Shown here piece after piece: positions 19,515-31,919 of a stretch of 64,000 nt of DNA; within the stretch, counting starts at the first letter, position 1, and the number at the start of each line of letters is the position of its first letter. Source of the DNA: Epiperipatus broadwayi (taxonomy: Eukaryota > Onychophora > Udeonychophora > Euonychophora > Peripatidae); the NCBI GenBank assembly GCA_028023455.1, contig JAQFVV010000285.1, positions 811,501-875,500 on the forward strand. The letters run 5' to 3'. The notes below the pieces were generated by a model. The model did not search any database, was not told where the DNA came from, and saw only the letters and a list, made by a program, of their open reading frames with translations. A program made the position numbers and the translations under genes.

Positions 19515-19690
19515 AAAGAGATAATATCCATTAAATAGATATCCTCAACAAAAGAGCTATTATAGCTTTATGAGAGAAACTTGTTTGGCCTCCAAATTTT
19601 TTAATTAATAGTATTTGATAATTTCTTGATAACATCGAAGGTTTAAGTTTATCTCTATTTAATGGACATTAACTCTGCATTTATATTCAG
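19515..19690. repeat. Small fold-back element
   Basis: Arms of ~45 bp, near 80% alike: GCTGAATAGAAATAAAGAGA + ATCCATTAAATAGATAT on the left, complement of GCTGAATATAAATGCAGAGT + GTCCATTAAATAGAGAT on the right. No coding content. Confidence 0.6.
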
Positions 19691-20479
19691 CTATATATAT
19701 ATAATTTAATACAGCTTTATGAAGTTATACCTATAGCAGTCTTCAATAAAATAATTCAATATCAAAAACAAAGTTTTAAAAAAACTGATGTAATTTCATA
19801 ACAGTAGGATGCTAAAGTTTTGATGAAGTTTCATTCATCTTTCTCAAAGTATAATATGCCTTGAGAACTATTGCAATTACTTTTAAAATAATATTAAGAA
19901 TGTGTGTACTTCATTGTCTTTTAATTCATTATTGTTGCTTTTTTAATTAGAAGGCTGACCAATCACAGAGAAGCAAGCTTTAAAGAAACTTGTAACTATT
20001 TTTATTTATTTATTGGGAGATAAACTTAATAAAGTTATTGCTAATGGGTCAAAGACTAAATGAAGGATCTTTACAGTACAAAAATTCAGTCAGGTTTTTT
20101 TTTTTTTTACATTTATTAAACTATCTGGGTTTTTTGTTTAAGTATATCTATAGATTTTTTCATAATTAATAAATCATCTATATTTTTTTAAATCATAACT
20201 TATTCTCACAATTCAAGTATATCCTTATAGATGCAGCAACAAATATAAATGGTCTCTAAAATTCATTTTGGCTGAAAAAAATCTTTTCAGAGGGCCTAAG
20301 TCACTCCCACCTCTAATCCTTCTTCATCCTTGTTCTGCATTCTTTTAATGTATTCTGTATTAATATAAATTACAAGTAATGCTATGATATTTCTTTCTTA
20401 TGCAAATGACTACCAATTATTCTCCATTACATCTTTTTTAATTTCAGATATGGACTTTAGTTTTTAATAAAGATAAAAT

Positions 20480-20480
20480 A

Positions 20481-20553
<73 letters not shown>
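20480..20553. repeat. (ATT)n microsatellite
   Basis: About 24 uninterrupted ATT units. Confidence 0.97.
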
Positions 20554-20557
<4 letters not shown>

Positions 20558-21818
20558 TATAAATATTATTTTTTCTTATTAATCTTAATATCTTTTATAT
20601 TTTTTCAAAACCCTTATCTTTTTTAGGCCTATTTTCTTCTCACGTGTAAATTATAATTGTATAGTTACAGAAACGAAAAAAAAAAATTAAAATGATTCCT
20701 AAGATGTAGAAATTTAAAACATGGTCTATATCTAAAATACATAAATGAAGAGCAGAATGTAGTAGATATTTAATTGAAACCATTTTCATATTTCCTAAGT
20801 TTTATATTGATGTATTTAATTGATTGACCCATAAGACTTTTGCAACAAAACTTTAACATTTAATAAATCTCTTAACATTCAAATTACACCTGGTTTTCAA
20901 ATGTGTTAAAAGAACCCTTAATATTATAATATATATTAGCATTAAATCACTACAAAAAATAGTGAAGATAAGAAAATTAGAATTCAGTAAAGATTTCAAT
21001 ATAAGGAAGTAATATATAATCAATAGATGCTAAAGAAGTCTGCTGCATATGTATATAATCAAATAAAATCATAGAAATGTTTCTCAGTGATATTTAAAGT
21101 TTTCAAACTTTCAAGATTATTTAACTGACTATAGTTTGAATTTTATTCCTTAATTTCTTCTTTATCCACTTTCAATGTTTTAATATTATATTAGCAACTC
21201 ATTAATGTATACTGATATTGTGTAAACAGAATTTACAAATTAGTAGAGTTACAATGCAGTTTTACAGATATCAGTATTTTTAGACTGCTGGTTCATTATG
21301 CTTTTGTGGGTGAACAGTAAAAAGAACCATATATATTTTATTCTTTTTTTGAGTTTACCTCTTTTCTGACTGATTATATGAACTATGCCTTGTTTTTTAT
21401 TATACGCTAAAAAATATAAAAGAATATATGGTGATTGCTTTTGCCTGCTTTACAAATATAAGGGTTGTATATCAAATTCACTATAATCTCTTTTAAAGCA
21501 TAATAATTTCTTTCTCTATCTCAACTAAATAATTATTTTATATTAGAGTGAATAATTAATGTCACACTACAGCCATACAAAAAGATAATTACTATAGGTT
21601 GAATGCCAATAAAAATATCACTTTCAACTGTAATCATTCCACTTTTGAATAAAGGTCTCTCCATACTTAACCCAGTTTTTTCTGATTATAGTTATCATTC
21701 TCCTCATCTGTCTAGAAAATAACCTTTCTTCATCAATCTATCTCACAGAGTTCTGTCTACAGCTTTTACATTTTTTGAGATCTACCTATTTCTACAAATA
21801 CAAGAAAATTCATAAAAT

Positions 21819-21820
<2 letters not shown>

Positions 21821-21859
<39 letters not shown>

Positions 21860-21897
21860 TATAATTATAATTATTATTATTATTATTATTATTATTT
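21821..21897. repeat. (TAA)n then (TTA)n mirror microsatellite
   Basis: A TAA run of ~38 bp switches through ATTATAATTATAATTA to a TTA run of ~28 bp, making a self-complementary tract. Confidence 0.95.
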
Positions 21898-23058
21898 TCC
21901 AACCATTTTTAAATCTTTCTAGATTTATAATTTATGCATACAAAAATGACTTTCCGAATTAATTAAATCAAGACTAATGATAACATAAAAAATTCAATCT
22001 TATGAATTATACTTTCAAAACTAAAAAAAAAAACATAATATAATTCAGTTTTCTTTTATACATAACAACTTTACTTATCTAGTATTTTTTATGTGCTTAT
22101 TTTATTCACTGTTAAAGACATCCTTTATTTATATTTAATTTTATCATTAACTATTTTCATCATGCTTCCACCTATATTAATAACCAACTCAAAATACTTA
22201 TAACTTTAATGTACCCTTTTTGAAAATCCATTGCTGTTGCTGTAATATTTATAGTATTTATCTTTTAATTTACTAATTTTACATAATTAATTATTTATGC
22301 CATAGAGATAAAAAAAAAAGAAAGAAAGAGCAGTAATAGAAAGAGAGAAAAAGGAAGCAGGATAAATAGTGAAAATCAGATATGAGTTCCTATTTTAATG
22401 CAGATTAACACCTGAAGAAGAGTGGAGAATAATACTATTCAAAACATTGTCTAATTACTAACCTGTATTGTCTACTTGTGTGTAATTACTAACAAGTTGT
22501 TTGTATTTGGAAAGTTTAAATAAAGTGTAAAATTTTATATGCATTCAACATTCACTCATAAATGATAGAAATAGTCCAACATATCACATCTTATAATATA
22601 CTATCATTATAGACCTTCAGACAAATAGTCAGTAAGACTTTGTTTTAAACATTTTGCTGCCAATGACATTCTATAAACCAAGGATCCACCATTAAAGTAC
22701 TTTTACTAATTGTCATATTAGGCATATTACAAATTCCAGTCTTTTCAGGTGCATGCTATCAGCTATTTTTATATTTGCCATTGGCTTTTTCCCTTCCCAG
22801 TGTATTCATGTAGTTGCAGCTCTTTAGTTATATATCATATTGATTTCCGTCTATAGAAATAGGAGGCAATGAGAGTTTAAAATTAAAAATCACAAATATA
22901 GAAATGGATACAATTTTAAGATCATCTCAAAATGTTGAAACATCCTAAAATTTAGTTGATGAAAATAATTTTCTTTTAATTTAAATTGTACTCTAAAAAT
23001 ACACACATGCAATATTTAATATTCTGCTTTTGTTTTGTTTTTTTCAAATACGAAATAT

Positions 23059-23167
23059 CTTTTTTTTTCCCTCATGTCTGATAACATCAGCCAGGAAGCG
23101 AACCCGCTAACCCGGGACAACTGCTTGTAAAGCAGCTGTCGCTGACCTTTCGTCCACCAACGCTTGA
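23059..23167 (-). mobile_element. tRNA-derived SINE, copy 4, with 14 bp TSD
   Basis: Minus strand: A-box region GGTGGACGAAAGG (decayed) and B box GGGTTCGCTTCCT, ending GACATGAGG plus A-run. An exact 14 bp duplication CAAATACGAAATAT lies at 23045-23058 and 23168-23181. The 63-codon minus frame over it is chance. Confidence 0.92.
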
Positions 23168-23181
23168 CAAATACGAAATAT

Positions 23182-26135
23182 TTAAAATCCAAAACTAAGT
23201 GAAACATTCACACTGAGATTTCACTCTGAGAAATAATTCAACACTTATTACAAATTTGAAAGAGTGTGTACCTTGCAAATCTGAAATGTTTGTATCATAC
23301 ATAATATAATGTGAATATTAATTATCTGAACTTATACGATATGAAATGTTGAAGTAATAGGTTTTAAATCTTATGTGTCTGACCATTTGCTAAGCATTCA
23401 TTTTCTAAAATCAATTCGGTTATAATTAAGATATATAAATAAAAAAATATACGACTATGCCATCTAGATCTCCGTTCATCTGACGAACGAGAGATTGTCT
23501 CATAAGATACATGCATAGTGAGAGAGAGAGAGAGAGAGATTGGTGTAAAAGATTTTACCCTGAGATATAGCTCAAGATCTATTACAAGCTTGGAGGATGC
23601 AGCAAATTTGAAATTTTTATAGATTATATATATGAATATGTTTACTAAATTGAAAATTCTTTACTGATTTAGATTTATATTAAATAATAATATTCCTTTT
23701 ATATATAATTCTAGTAATATATATATGACATAAAAATAATTATTTCTGATCATATTATTCTAATTATCCTGAGTAAATATAAGGCGATTAATGTACTATC
23801 TATACAAAATATGCCAGTAGTTATTAAAAAAAATATATACTCCATGTTAACTTATATATATACAGTATATAAAAAATGTTCCAAATTTATCTAAAGTACA
23901 ATTTTATATTTAAGTTAAACAAAGAAAAATTAATTTTCTTTTTTTTTTTTTAGTTTAAAAATTAAAACAAAAAATTATCTATTTAATTTATATTTAACGC
24001 TACTTTTAAATTACTAGAGATAATTCCACTGTTATTTCTAAAGAATAGGTTTTTTTCTTTTTTATAAAACAAGAATTAATAACAACTTTGGAAAAAATAA
24101 TGTTTTGATTAATGTGGAACGACCATTTGAACCTTGCCATCAAGGTAAAGAGACACACCTTAGATCATATGGACAATGTAAAACAGAAAAGTATTTTTGT
24201 TTTAGTTCCTTAATCGAATCAATAATTTAAACATCAAAATGTTAATGAAACTCAATTTTTGGTCACTTCCTTTTATTACTGAATGTACCTAGCCTTTTTT
24301 TTTTTTTTTAAAAATGTATTTATTTAACCAATAATGAAACATGTATTTTTAAATATATTATTAGTATTAATTGATTTAACATATTTTCTACGTAAGGAAC
24401 AAAATGTTACCGGTATTTTTAATTTTTTTCTGTATTGCGTTTCAATTTATTTTCTATTTAAATAATACTTTTCACTTTAATTGCTTTATGAGTAATTAAT
24501 AATATTTTTTGTCTGTACCGAAATGTAGACGTTCATTGAAATTGCGCATAAATATAATTAATATACGAATTCTGACGTATATATATATATGCGCGTGTGT
24601 GCAGAATTAGAAAATCTTCATGAGTAGTGATGGTATAGCTGACTGCCATGTTCCGCGTTGTACAAATTATAGAAAGTGTTTGAAGTTTCAATCAAGCTTT
24701 TTTTTTCCCAAGTAGCAGGCCTCTACTTAGCCAACCCAATTGATTATATTATGTTTAATGGATAGAGAACAGACTATCTAGTTAAACCAAGAATGAAAAA
24801 AATTAAAATCCCCATCGCCTACCATTTTGTAAGCTTGATGTATATATATATTTTCATTATTCTGTCTTGAAAAATTGTTGAACTGATGTGGGATATATAA
24901 CGATTACTTTATCATCACATATATAGAAAGAGAGAGAGTGAAAAAACAGTAAGAAATGTATGAACTAATTAAGAGAAACAAGTAAATAAAAGCAGACGTC
25001 TGGTTGAAATATTAAAAGAGGTTTTGTAGATAGATAATTGTGTTTATATAAAGAGAGAACGAGAGAATTAATTAATCATAGAGTTTTAAGAATATGAAAT
25101 TTTACATCATTATTAACCATAAGTAAGAATTAAGAAAGATATTTGTATTATTCACTTTATGCAAATAGTAAATTCCAAAACAAACATTTATCAATAGAAA
25201 TTTGCTTCCATATCTATAGCCTAGAGCTAAATAAAGCTACAGATTGTATAGCACATCCATAAATATTTATTTTTCCTGTAATTAAGCATAAATTAATATT
25301 GTATTAACGTTATGTTATATATATTGTGATGAATATGAATTTATGTATAAATATATTATAATCTAATGAAATTGTAATACATTATTAATTACCATATTCA
25401 AAATTAAAATACAGAATAATCCATAATTATATAAATAATCTTATAATAATCTTGATTTATTAATTAATGCAAAAATAAACATAAGAACAACCTGCTTGTT
25501 AAATTTATATGCCCAATTAAATATGTGACATACCTTCAAGAATCATTAATAAAAATTAAAGAAAAAAAGATAAATTTCAAGATAAGACCTATAATCCTGT
25601 ATATGTATTTTGATTAAAAAATTAAACAAATTTTTGGCATTAGTAACTTAATGATTTTAAACCTTATTAATCACATTATGTTTGACAATATGCTTGACTT
25701 TTATTATATAAATAAGTTATAAAACAACATTCAATAGAAATGCTTACTGAATAAATAAACATATGAAAATCAGATATGCAAAAAATGTTATAAAATTTCA
25801 CCACCTTTAAAATAATTTTGAACTAAGTTGTGATCTTTTACATCTATCTAAATGACAGGTTTTTTATGCCCCAAAGCTATTAAAGATCACAGGTAAAAAT
25901 GTTATGATTAAATAGTTACCATTGAAGGTTTTTTAACACTACTTATATCATAATTCTATTGTTTAGAATTTAGTCAAAATTGATTACTAATATAAACCAT
26001 AAGTATTTCTTTATAAAAGCAAGAGAAGATCACTTTTTCTACCCTGAACTTTAGATATTTTTTTTATTACTATTTTTCACTTTATTTTTTAAAATAACAT
26101 TTAGGACGTTTCTTAGAAGTTCGAATATATTAATA
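23182..26135. other. AT-rich region, no gene seen
   Basis: Nearly 3 kb with only a (GA)n tract near 23519-23540. No frame, RNA or relic supported. Confidence 0.4.
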
Positions 26136-26139
26136 TTCA

Positions 26140-26335
26140 TTTCATCATCAGATTTTCAATGAAATGGATGGCTGAAGAGTTGTGGGTTGGAGTAGTTTGA
26201 AGTCTGTCCATTAAAGTATGAATATTGGCTATCTTAATATAAAACAACATGCATATGATCAGGTGGGTCAGCAATATGAGATGGCATGGAGAGTTGTCAT
26301 GTGAAAGTCTGAGTTCGAATCCCTTATATTACAGT
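26140..26335 (+). repeat. Composite repeat fragment with best tRNA-like promoter
   Basis: Shares TCATCAGATTTTCAATG, GAAGTCTGTCCATTAAAGTA and GGCTATCTTAATATAAA with the family at 1.7-4.7 kb. Its end has the clearest B box of the family, GAGTTCGAATCCC, after GAGATGGCATGGAGAG. Confidence 0.65.
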
Positions 26336-26574
26336 ATATATATGCAGGTGTGTGTAAGCATGTACAGTGTATTAATTTATCATTTGTAGTAAAATTCAAT
26401 TCATATAAGATTTGAAATTAGATTATATTTATCTTTGCAATGCATAGTCAGTATTTAATTCTTTCTAAGTAAAATCAAACATGTCATGTGGTATTGTTAT
26501 TGTTGTAGTTTATACTCTGAAAATGTTTATAATAGTATTTGAACATTTTATTTATAAGTTGTTATGTTATGCTT

Positions 26575-27840
26575 TATATTGAACAATTCCAGTAAAATGG
26601 TGAACTTAAAATCTGGGATGCATACGAGCTCCTTAACCCAAATGTTAAAACTGGTAACTCGAAACTTGGCATTACCAATAAAAGAATCACATCACTTTTC
26701 AAATTCTGGAATATGGAACCTAAGTATCTTGACCTTATAATAAAAATCAACCTGGAGGCAATGCCTACCAACTCTTTCCTATTCTATAAAAGACAAATTA
26801 CAAAAATAGATCCAATCTGTATCAACTGCAAGAGACAGGAAGAAACATTTCACCACATTATGTTCAACTGTATAGGGCTGGGAAATATCAGGAAAATTAT
26901 CTTTGACCACTCAAAAATCGATTATTACAAAATTCTCTCATTAAAAGACTGTTTAAAAACTAGAACAATAGCAGTGATCAAACTCTCGATATTCTTAACA
27001 TACGCTATTTGGACAGTTAGGTGCATGAAAATTTTCACAATGCCGCACCTGAATGAGGACACTTATTTCATACAAAAACTAATCAAAATGAAGACAAGAG
27101 ATGAAATCCTCACTTCAAAATCCCGGTACAAAGACACATGGAACCCTTTCACTATACCACAACTGCTTAGGACCTAAATCTTCAAATTCAACTCATCACA
27201 TAAGATGCTCTAAGAAAATATCAACACAACAAGCAACAAATCACACTCAGGATCTTAAATACAGATACACAACCATTGAAACAAAGAATTAACCCCCATT
27301 TCTCACACACTACTAATTAACATGTAACAATAGTAGCAATAATAAATTTATATTTTGGGGGAAAAAAATGGTAGTTTTATTTTTGTTTGTAGGTGATATG
27401 AGTAATTGATAGATAAGAAAACTCTAAAGTGTAATGGTTAATCTACACAAAATAATAGTATATTTTTAGTTTATGTCAGTATCATAGGAAGATAGATTTC
27501 TAAAGTAATTATTTTGTTTAAATGTTACGTACATCATCATCATTATTATTATTTTTTACCTATATTAACACATTCAATTAATTCATCATTGCATAGATTG
27601 CAACTAGAGTATAATCAAAAGTTTTCAGATATCGATATTTTATCTTTAAACTATAAACAATTTAAGGACAAAATAAAAGCAATCTTACATTGACAATAAT
27701 GTAAATAGTATTTTTACATATCTGTATGTACTACTTTGTAATTTATAATACAGATATATATTACTTGGTAAATACTTGTGGCCTTGTTTGAGCCGTTTAT
27801 TTATGAATAAATTGAATTGAATTGAATTATTATTATTTGA
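26575..27840 (+). mobile_element. 5'-truncated L1/Tx1-type LINE, 3' end
   Basis: Plus-strand LINE fragment: C-terminal coding region to 27177, then ~650 bp of 3' non-coding DNA and a short microsatellite tail (TTGAA)n/(ATT)n at 27813-27838. The coding region begins immediately at the truncated end. Confidence 0.75.
26599..27177 (+). pseudogene. LINE ORF2 C-terminal segment with zinc-binding motif
   Basis: Open for ~190 codons from just after a TAA, starting NGELKIWDAYELLNPNV, so the frame is longer than the first Met at 26713 suggests. Around residue 75: IDPICINCKRQEETFHHIMF then NC, a C-x2-C ... HH-x4-C arrangement of the zf-RVT type. The Trp-rich segment before it (SLFKFWNMEPKYLDL) also occurs in L1/Tx1-type C-termini. 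No stop interrupts it, so this copy is relatively young, but it lacks the RT domain. Confidence 0.75.
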
Positions 27841-28325
27841 AAGGTATTTTTAATATTAAGTATAAAATATATTTTGTTTTTATAATTATATCTCACTTTT
27901 AGAAAAACATACATTACTTTGAATATTTTTTCATTATTTCAATTATGTCTAAAATATTTTTAATAAATTTAAAAAAATAATTTTATTTTGCCCAAACATT
28001 ATTCAAGCCAAACTTTATATATATGAAAAATTAAATCTTGGAATGTAAGCTTTGACTTTTTTTACTTTCACATTTTAAGACAAGAGATAATATTGTATGC
28101 TGAGTTTGAATTCTTCTGGAAAAGTGCACTTGTGCCATAATAAATTTTATTTTAAAAATAAAATATATTTTATAAATCTATTTATATAAAATATTCTGGA
28201 GGATTTTTGATATCATTTACAGATGTTTACATTTTTAACATACCTAATGAGACTAGAAAGTAGTCAAAATATATATGTAATATGAAAGATTTGTCTGTTT
28301 ATTTTATTTTAATCAGACAGTTATA
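27841..28325. other. AT-rich spacer, no gene seen
   Basis: No supported feature. Confidence 0.4.
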
Positions 28326-28329
28326 AGTT

Positions 28330-28555
28330 TATACAAGAGTTGGAGGGTGGAGAAGATTGAAGCTTGTTCGTTGGAGTTTGAAGTTTTGCTATCTTAATAT
28401 AAACTTAGCACTGATTATATATACATGTGTTTATGATGATCGGGTCTAACTGTATGAAATATGTATATTGAATATCGTTTATCTTTTTATGTATGTGGTC
28501 ATAGCTGTAGGGAGCTTAAAAATCTGAGTTCAAATCCCTTCTAATTACATTAAGG
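28330..28555 (+). repeat. Composite repeat fragment (plus)
   Basis: GTTGGAGGGTGGAGAAGATT, TTTTGCTATCTTAATATAAA, ATGAAATATGTATATTG and a tRNA-like end with GAGTTCAAATCCC. Faces the minus copy at 28755. Confidence 0.6.
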
Positions 28556-28754
28556 TCAGCATAAAAAATATACTGTACTTATGCTTAAATATTATAGATA
28601 TATTAAATCAAAGATTTGCACAAGCTACAGATATAAATGAAGTATTACATTATATTATTATTATTAAATGCATTTATATATTTAAGTAAATTATAATATG
28701 GATGTATCTGGATAATATTTAAGGTACCATATTTAATATATATATATTTATTTA

Positions 28755-28940
28755 ATTAGCAGGTATTTGAACTCAGACTTTAAAGCTCTCTATAATTATT
28801 CTCTCCATCTTATACAACTGATACTCATGACCACATACATGTGAAAAAAATAAATGATCCCCAATATACATATTTCATCCTGAACCAGCATTCATCAGTT
28901 TGTCCAAATCACCATCTCTCAAACACATATACAGTCAAAA
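28755..28940 (-). repeat. Composite repeat fragment (minus)
   Basis: Reverse orientation partner: GCAGGTATTTGAACTCAGAC, ACTGATACTCATGACCACAT, CAATATACATATTTCATCCT. With 28330 it makes a third inverted pair of this family in the window. Confidence 0.6.
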
Positions 28941-28944
28941 GTTA

Positions 28945-29552
28945 TACAATATTTTTAGATGTTATCAATCAATTTTTAATCATGTAAATCACTTTTAATA
29001 ATTCCATCTTCATGTAAAATTTTTGCTTTAATTTTAAACAATACAAAATTTATCCTATAAGTATATGCAAATACTAATAAACTAATCTATTAATCTATTA
29101 AAAACTTTCTGCAGTCATCTCAAAATATTTATTATAAAAATTTAAAAACTTTTATGAGAAATAAAAATATTGGAATTTTTTTATTTAAAGTTAAGTGAGA
29201 AGTTTAAAAACTTACCTAATTCTAAAGTCTCAATAAGAAATTATATAGACTTACCCTATGCGTGGAACTCTTCCAAAGAGAAGAAGATTGTATGAAACAA
29301 TTTTCTGCCTAAATATCATAGACTATAATAGTTTAGAAGACATTTTTAAAGATCTGCTTAAAGTACTTCTAAACAATGCAGATTATAATAAATTAATTAA
29401 ACAAATCCACTTTTTTATTATTAATATAATGTTAATTTTATTAAAATTAATCAAACTTCCAGTTTCGAATGGTCGGCAATCTTCTTCAAAAATTCACAAT
29501 TGAAACTGTAAGGTTGATTAATTTTAATAAAATAAACATTATATAAAAGTAA
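28945..29552. other. AT-rich spacer, no gene seen
   Basis: An 81-codon open frame at 29258 lacks any recognised domain; I do not call it. Confidence 0.4.
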
Positions 29553-29567
29553 TAACAAAAGTAATTT

Positions 29568-29677
29568 TTTTCCATATGTCATAGTATCGGCCGGGAGGCA
29601 AACCCGCAACAACCATCTGCAAACAACTGCTTGCTTGCAAGGCAGCTGCACTGACCTCTCAGCTAATGATTCTTGAC
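29568..29677 (-). mobile_element. tRNA-derived SINE, copy 5, with 15 bp TSD
   Basis: Minus strand: TAGCTGAGAGGTCAGTG (A box), GGGTTTGCCTCCC (B box), ending CTATGACATATGG plus A-run. Exact duplication TAACAAAAGTAATTT at 29553-29567 and 29678-29692. Confidence 0.93.
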
Positions 29678-29692
29678 TAACAAAAGTAATTT

Positions 29693-30705
29693 GTTCAATT
29701 TTTTATATTTTTACCAATGCACATAGAAGATAATAAATTGATAAATCAATTGCATAAATGGCAATGATATATACTATAGATTCTTTTTGGTCTATTCATT
29801 CATTATTCTACATATCAAATTTCTTATTCAGAATGAAAAAATTAAGTAAAACATTTTTAAAAATAAAGATCTCAATATATCTTAAAAAATCTTTTATAAT
29901 TGCAATAGGGATTTTTATCTGTCACTTCTAGACTTTAATGTATTTCATTGTGTTAAACAGCAGAATCACTTTCTTGTAGAATACCATAAGTTGGAATAAT
30001 TATTTGTACTTATGATGCTTATTAAAGATTGTTTTGTGTAAGCATCATTTTAAATTATAGACAATAAAATATAGTGTAATATCTACATCTTTTTCAACAA
30101 TTAGGGTCTGAGAACCACATTAGGAAATGTTAATGTTTTTTTAAATATAAATATAATTCTTGAGCTTAAAGTTTATAAATCAGGCTTCAGCTCTCAATGT
30201 CTCATGTTAAAGCTTTTTATGAATTCCCAAACAATAAATTATTTAAACTATTCCATTATTTACATACTGAGAATTTACTACATGTTACAAAGTAAAAAAA
30301 TATATGTTGTTTTTAATTTGAATGAAATTAATGTATGCATTAGACAATGTTATAAAAGCAGACCTTGTATTTTCAACATATCTTCAATAGTTATAGAAAA
30401 ATTGTTGTAATGAAAGAAAGAGGCTGATAAATAAATAATGATTTTATTCAACTACAAATTTATCATAATTCTATAATGGAGAAACACTTCATTGTGAAAA
30501 ACTCAAGAATAATGTGCTCTTTAAAAATGTCTAGATTTTACATAAGACTTATGAAGCACTATTGCCAACTGACTCATATAAATCAAACTAATTATTCCAT
30601 TGATATTATGTTAAAGAAAAAAGTATTGAATCTGTTACTATTGATAAACTATTAAAACATCATATGACCACTATTTATTCATTGCACAAGCTATTTAAAA
30701 TTAGC
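29693..30705. other. AT-rich spacer, no gene seen
   Basis: A 68-codon frame at 30204 has no domain. Nothing else to report. Confidence 0.4.
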
Positions 30706-30711
30706 AACCTT

Positions 30712-30970
30712 CTCCACACAATAGTGCTACCTACTGCCAATTATACTAATTAATAGATGCCAGAAAATTTATGCATTTAAATCTCTATTTAATGCCAACT
30801 TATTCAATATCTTCAGACTAGTTTCTAGTTTATGGCTGTCATTGGAGAGAAGCCTTGAATCTGAAGCTGAGTATAATGGATAAGTAGGAACTAGATAGGG
30901 AATTAAATGCACTAGCTTCTATCGATTACTATATCTTGAACTATAGGATACTATTGTATGGAGAGAATTG
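30712..30970. repeat. Fold-back built from hammerhead-like family C
   Basis: Left arm 30712-30825 starts TTCTCCACACAATAGTGC; right arm 30868-30970 is its inverted, diverged copy (complement begins TTCTCTCCATACAATAGTAT). The hammerhead-like segment sits between them. The arrangement parallels the palindrome of family B at 18.2-19.4 kb. Confidence 0.55.
30810..30850 (-). ncRNA. Degraded hammerhead-like motif
   Basis: Minus strand: TCTCCA, ATGACAG (decayed core), GCCATAAACTA (stem II lost), GAAA, stem III palindrome ACTAGT, C, TGAAGA. The 3' half is intact where that of the 15.9 kb copy is not, and the reverse for stem II; together they support a former ribozyme. Confidence 0.45.
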
Positions 30971-30975
30971 TAACT

Positions 30976-31900
30976 ATTGACAAACTGAAAATACTTTTAA
31001 TAATTTATTAAAATAAAATTTAAAAAACAACAACTCCAGCTTAATGGTATAAATGTCATACAAATGATTAAACTTAAAATAACTTACAGTGGATTATTTT
31101 TTTATCATCTTTTAAACTAATGTTAGTTATTTTGATATTATGAATGATTTTGGTGATGTGTGTAATTAGTTTGAAGTAAACAAATATAGAGCTAAAGTTA
31201 TCTAGATGGATTATTAATGTAGCAAAAATAAAAACAAAATACAAAAAAACTCAGTTTGATCAACTATGTGAATGTTAGAATATCAACTATGTGAATGTTA
31301 GAATATATACAATTATTTTATATATGATCAAATTCCTTTATATAATTAATCAAATGTAAGATATAAAATGGGTAAGATATAACAAATCTTAAACTATTTC
31401 TCAATGTAAAATCTTCCAAAACATTTTTTTTCTCTATCTATTATACCTTCATTTGCACATGAGTTGGTGAGAATATCCACTCATAATAAGACTTTCCTAT
31501 TTATGATTTTTAATAATAACTTCAAATATAGAGAGTAAATGTTTTATTTATCAATAATTTATATATAATATTAAAATAATTAATTTTTCAACATCTCATA
31601 TTTTAAAATAGATGGGATAATTACAACTACCAAATAAAACAGAAATATGGCACTATATGATATCTGGATAATAAATTAACAAATATGCAGGTTAAATATT
31701 TGTAACCGATCAAATCATTCATATTTATTACAATTTTCTCTATAAGTCTTAAATCCTTCAATGAAAAGTAAAATCTTTTAAAAAGCCTATAGAGGATGCA
31801 TCTAGTTAATTTCACTGAATTTCAGGCTCTAAAAAACTTTAGTATTTTCTGAGGTTTTCTGGACATTTTCCAAGTAGAAACCTTTTCTGATAAAAATTTA
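30976..31900. other. AT-rich spacer, no gene seen
   Basis: No supported feature; a 62-codon minus frame is chance. Confidence 0.4.
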
Positions 31901-31919
31901 ATTCCTTACTCTGCTGCTC

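Larger units (their letters stand above)
19700..23044. other. AT-rich region, no gene seen
   Basis: Over 3 kb without a frame or relic that I can name. It contains the two microsatellites listed separately. Confidence 0.4.

Noticed and set aside
23480-23510. CTGACGA near 23479 as a hammerhead
   Set aside because: No GAAA at a suitable distance and no flanking complementarity.
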